From: Sclerotinia nivalis
Lineage: Eukaryota; Ascomycota; Leotiomycetes; Helotiales; Sclerotiniaceae
Length of the DNA stretch: 64,000 nt
Direction: 5' to 3'
Assembly: GCA_029531795.1 (NCBI GenBank)
Contig: JAPEIS010000002.1
Coordinates: 2,108,001 to 2,172,000 of the forward strand
Position numbers and translations under genes: made by a program. The notes under the pieces are model-generated. The model saw only the letters and a list, made by a program, of their open reading frames with translations. It had not been told where the DNA came from and did no database searches. This document shows, piece by piece, positions 59,471 through 64,000 of this stretch; positions within the stretch are counted from its first letter, which is position 1; each line of letters opens with the position of its first letter.

Positions 59471-62400
59471 TCGACTATCAATGTGTCATTATAGCGATTA
59501 AATATTTTGCTTTCTAGTTTCATATCTACAGCAGAAATTTAGCGAGTTGATCGAGTCATTTGGATGTGATGTGATCCCGATATCTTGGGCAAGCCGTCTT
59601 ATTGATGGAACGACGTTACATCATTGTCTGACAGTTCCTATTGGACGAGACCGCGAGCATGCAAAATGGCGGGCCGAGACTTTAAAAAGCCAAAGGGCAT
59701 TTGTGGGCGAAGATATGGGTTTTTCTATGATCGCTGGTATGATATTGACCTGCATGAAAAGCTCTTCCACGTCTAGGTTGTGTTTCTCTAAGGCAGGCAT
59801 TATTTGACGCCCTCCAGTTTCGCGAAAACAATCGCCTTGAATACTTTGTGATTGCCACCTCTGCCACTTCTAGATACTACCCTTTGAACTTCTAAGATAA
59901 GTTAATGTTAGCATGAAAGGATCCGGTGGCAATTGATGTACCGTTAATATCGAAGGGTGGGTTCCAGTATGTTAAAATAAGAACCGAGTCTAATACGATA
60001 CGGATATTGGCGTCGCAGCCAACCCCCACAAAGGCCGCTAAAGCGGGTCTTCCGAGAGGGGGCGTATTCTGGTTCCTTTCGCGGCAAAAGCTTCCTTGAA
60101 TGATTATGTGAATATATATATATAAAACCTTGCCGTTAGAATAAGGCTGAAGTGAGCCGTTGTATGTAATGTTTACCTATCGGGGAATCCTATAGCCCTG
60201 AAATGAGGGCTTTGCGTGGCAGATCATTGTGACAAAAAGGATTTTGTTGTTCAGTAAGATAAAGGATGATGGCAATGCAATCACGAGGCACGTCGTTATA
60301 AATGAATGACAAGATCAGGCGAAACCGAGTATCTGGACAGTAAGTAACAGTGTTCTCATCTGTAGATAAGATTCACACATTGAAATAGTATTGCATTGAC
60401 AAGAATAGTTGCTGCGGATCCGAGAGTTTAAGTGGGAGGTGCAGTGTAGAGAATGGTCGGAGACGTCCCGGAAAGGCAGGGTGATGCTAAAGACTTTATT
60501 CAAGCACAACAATTCCATTATGATGACATTGTACATTCCAGAATATGGATCAATTGCATTTGGACAATGCCATTGGAGAGAGCCTCGTAAGAGCCGCACC
60601 ACGTGGGTGTGTGCTGGCCGAGTAAAACATACATACCCCACTTCCATAAATCTCCGTGCCAATACCATCATCACCATGCTGTACTGCAAAGTTCTTGACA
60701 TTAGATTAAGCGTTCTTTACTAAATTATTTCACCGTGTGCGGAGGGCTTTAAAGTTGAATATGCCCTATAATGCTTACATTCCGTAATTTGCCCCCAGCC
60801 AGCCACGCTTTGCAAGGTAAACTTTTTGCCCATTTTCGGTGTATCTAACCATACTAGTGATGTTTTGTAGAATGACTGTATGCCTCCGACATAGAAACAA
60901 TGACCAATTATCAAATGTGTCTATGTCAGCAGAAGGCGAGTCAAGCCCTTGATCCTCAATATTGATTCACTTCTTCCGCCAAAGCTCCAGTGACTGAGGT
61001 AATACATGCTGATCTGAATGATAAATTGGCACTACCGGTATGAAAGCCCAATAAGAGCCCGCAGGGTAAATGGGAAACTAAGTGAAGGCAGTCGTCACAC
61101 TCAGCGAAAGTTTCGAATCCACTGCCCGCCTCCTTTTCACGGGGGCGGGTAACCTTGCGGAACACCTAGGGGCGGGCTATATCTGCCTCGGCGAATTGGG
61201 GCAATAGATGAATTACACTGTGTGGTTTCATCTGTACGGAGACACCGAAGAGGTAGTATCAAGCCTTGCTACCAAATAATTGGACTGCTGGTCTTGTTTG
61301 TGTACTATCGTTGGACCAAAGAAGTAACGTAAGCATTACTTAGACTTTTATCAAGATAAAAAGAGATGGATTGGCCTTTCCCTAGAAAAAGTAGTTCATG
61401 TGGCCCAACTTAGACACCTTTGGAAAACGTGACATTGCGACAGTACTAAAAAAAGATCGAAAGTGTAACCCATCAGCACATTAATCCTTATCCTTTCTCG
61501 TCACAGACCCAACCCAAATCACCGATCCAAACAAAGAAATTGAAGGCCAATGATAGCTTTCGATTCATTCTCCAAGGGCTCCATGAGTTCAGGATATTAC
61601 TCACTTAAGTACCCTCTCGTATTTTCACCCATTCAGTGGTACAGTTCTCACATCTTTCATATTCACAGGTCGTACAGTGCGTGTGCAAGGCAGCCGTCAA
61701 AGCTTCATCACCATTCAAACCGCAGCAACAGCAGAATCAAACCTCATGATATTTGTACTGTGGCTCGCTTGCGGGTTTTCCGCCACGTTATCCGCCATGG
61801 TTGTGTTTCCTGTGACTCGAATGTTTGTTGTGAGTAATGGGTGTAACTCGATCCATGGCCAGTCAGCAATGAAGGTGATATGCGCTTGCGATCGTGATAT
61901 GAAGCCACTTTTACTGGCGAGTAGAAGGCTAATTGATAATTCACTGTAAAAGGTGCGATGTGCTCGAATTGTTAAGCGAGAAATGTATCAAGAGATTAAG
62001 AGAATCGTAGGCGGTATGAAGCAAAGTTGAAGATTTGAAGAGTGGTAATTGTTGTTCAATGGAGAGGTTTGGAGCTTTTTAAATCCTCAAATCGTTTTGA
62101 TGATCTCCTGAAATAAATTCTTATGTAGCTATTTGACAAAAGAAATGCCGCCTATTTCAGCCCAGAAAAAGACCTTCTAATTCCATTGTGTGAGAGGTAT
62201 TCCCTCGCTGTCCGGGCATGATGGATGGCCCTCCGAGATAACCGGGAATTTATTGAATATTGCCCCATTCCGCCCTTCAAAATAGCGCGATTGGGGTGGC
62301 TGTGATACTTTGAAAGAAGAAGACATGTTCCAAAAAATGATTCCACCGGGCATGTACACTCAGGAATATGATGGAGCAGATGAAAATTCTGTAATGGACC

Positions 62401-63072
62401 AGCTTTCAAGGCAATGGACGAATTTGCTTAGAATCCATTCCTTTGGCCTTGGTGATCGTGAGGAGGAAAGCCTTATGGTGCGGCCACTTGGAATCATGCT
62501 AACAAAGCCGAAACGGCTCCCTTTACATCGTGATATTTTGACTACGAAGATATAGAAAGACATGGCTCTGTCATGAACGAACTAGGTTTAAATTAAGACA
62601 TATTTGCGAAAGATATACACCGGGACAAAGATGAAAACGCGATGCATGCAACTTTAGCCATTATAGATGCCATTGTATGATGGTGCACTATGGTCATCAA
62701 GCAATCTTTTATATAAACGACATGGGCTTGCATGGAGATATATGAAAACAAAAGTCCAAATTTTGTTTGAGTCTATGATATGAAATATGAAATCTTCTTT
62801 AAGGAAAGCTCTATATGAAATATGAATTGCGCAAAGCTGAATGTCATGACATGAGAAAATGCAGCCAACAATTGAATGCCATAAAGTCTCCGCACAAAAA
62901 ATCTAACACGAATCTACCTCGGACCTCCTCAATGCGTTTTATCCAATGCCAGTACTCAATCCCCAGATACGCCTGACATGCAGTGGGCCAAAAAAGACGA
63001 AATTATCGAAGGACTTTGTCGACTAGACGGTACGTTAGAACTAAAATGAAACTCCAATAGATATCGACATAC
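59471..63072. other. Long gene-free region
   Basis: About 3.6 kb. Frames at 59547-59807, 60315-60723, 61550-61949 and 62310-62555 have no recognisable domains and conflicting frames; none is supported. No TIR, repeat array or known mobile-element text was recognised, though old decayed sequence could be present. Confidence 0.4.
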
Positions 63073-63261
63073 TCAGCCATAGTGGTGGGATCTGATTTTG
63101 ACCCATTGCACAGGACAAAATTCACACCGCACATGTGCACATTCCGGGCAGCTCAAGATTTCCGTGGTCATCCCCGACGACCGATAGTTGCCCCTAGGAT
63201 CACGGCACCAACAACAAGACCAAACATAAACACTGGCTTTTGGAGCTGATTGAGTAGGCAT
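63073..63261 (-). CDS. Small Cys-rich zinc-ribbon-like fungal protein
   Basis: Single exon, 62 aa. Cys pattern VWSCCWCRDP ... LSCPECAHVRCEFCPVQW gives a CCxC half and a CxxCxxxxCxxC half with a His (CAHVRC), fitting a metal-binding ribbon. Such tiny Trp-Cys-Cys proteins occur in many filamentous fungi as hypothetical genes; no function is known to me. No signal peptide. The stop is followed at once by GTATGT, so a spliced longer form is possible only if the stop is bypassed, which I do not see. Confidence 0.65.
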   Translation of the reverse strand: MPTQSAPKASVYVWSCCWCRDPRGNYRSSGMTTEILSCPECAHVRCEFCPVQWVKIRSHHYG

Positions 63262-64000
63262 TTCGAAGACAAAAGTTCGGTTGATTCGAGAGAGAAGGGG
63301 AGAGGACGTAATAGTCTGGAAAGGCAGATGAGAGGCGATTGCTTTATCTTCGACTGTGAGATTTTGGAAGGTTCTGAGAGTTGTGGTTGTATGAGACGCA
63401 GAGTGATGATACTGAAGAGAAAATGCCAGGCAAGAGGAAGAATGAATATTTATGTAGAATCACACCTCGCCCGAAAGTCTTCACCGAAGCTCTCGGTGTG
63501 CTGGGCCATCGAAGTCATGCTCAAAATAGTAGGCTTAGCACTTTTAGACCCCAGCCGCTAAGTCACAGAGAATGAACACCTCTATGATCCGCGGTGAGCT
63601 AGAAAGAGATGAGATCCGTTCTACAAAATTCCTTACACGCTTGTCATTTATGTGATGAACCAATATATGAGAATCTTGCTATGATGGGAACGAGTCTTGC
63701 TGGAGGCGCTGGAGGAGGGCTTCTCGTTTCTCCGAAGTTCTCGGTGAGTCTTAGGTCCTTAGTGCACGGTTACCTAGACACTTCGAAGGATATGACGCTT
63801 CATTCTCTATAAAACGCTCAGTAGAATAAGGCAGGAATAAAAAATAGTAATTAGCGTCCACGTCCGAAAAGGAGCTTTCATTTCCTGTCCATGAAATCAG
63901 GGCCCGGATAAATTTACACCCAAAAGAGTGTGTGATTGATCAACAAGGCTGCAGCAGGGGTTGTGTACCTGCATTAGCTCATATTCCAATTTAGCCCACA
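63262..64000. other. Window end, intergenic
   Basis: Frames 63250-63561 and 63609-63812 have no recognisable features. A gene may begin past the window edge. Confidence 0.4.

Noticed and set aside
59471..63072. Hidden genes in the long empty region
   Set aside because: Frames are short, conflicting and without recognisable motifs; I will not guess.

Overview
The window looks like a gene-dense stretch of nuclear DNA from a filamentous ascomycete. The style of the proteins suggests Leotiomycetes (Sclerotinia/Botrytis type), which is an inference. The support is: short introns (about 50-120 nt) with GTATGT/GTAAGT donors and CTAAT-like branch points, an alternative NADH dehydrogenase, a fungal-type V-ATPase c' subunit, a Ste50 adaptor, a Rom2-type RhoGEF, small fungus-only hypothetical genes and AT-rich gene-free blocks. 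No bacterial, plasmid or viral features were seen. Exon borders were worked out by hand from reading frames and splice signals; every multi-exon model below closes in frame.

Layout. 0-5 kb: Ste50 adaptor (+) and a conserved fungal coiled-coil protein (+). 5.8-8.7 kb: a gene graveyard with a broken MFS drug transporter and a broken alpha/beta-hydrolase. 9-12.7 kb: low-complexity DNA, then a single-pass membrane protein (-). 14.3-23 kb: GNAT acetyltransferase (+), alternative NADH dehydrogenase (+) and CDC48 (+). 24-29.4 kb: a small conserved protein (-), a Ser/Thr-rich surface protein (+), two striking microsatellites and a DUF4336 protein (-). 30.7-36.1 kb: a coiled-coil membrane protein with PGP-type repeats (-), a small insertion flanked by 13-bp direct repeats, and a secreted aspartic protease (-). 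36.2-39.1 kb: AT-rich gene-free DNA. 39.1-46.3 kb: VMA11 (-), ROM2 RhoGEF (+) and PHS1/HACD dehydratase (-). 47-49 kb: a dynamin relic and a tRNA relic. 49.2-58.3 kb: a basic protein with 27 tandem pentapeptides (+), a glyoxalase-fold protein (+), a small helical protein (+), a cytochrome P450 (-) and a PKA catalytic subunit (-). 58.3-64 kb: nearly empty, with one small Cys-rich protein (-).

Functionally these are scattered housekeeping and signalling genes, not one pathway. Ste50 (MAPK adaptor), Rom2 (Rho1 cell-wall integrity) and PKA are all signalling components of growth and stress response. CDC48, VMA11 and PHS1 serve proteostasis, organelle acidification and very-long-chain fatty acid synthesis. 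I found no convincing new multi-gene system. The most unusual items are the pentapeptide array gene, the PGP-repeat membrane protein, the repeat-bounded palindrome-rich insertion, the GC-AG intron and 16-nt microexon of the PKA gene, and the decayed genes.
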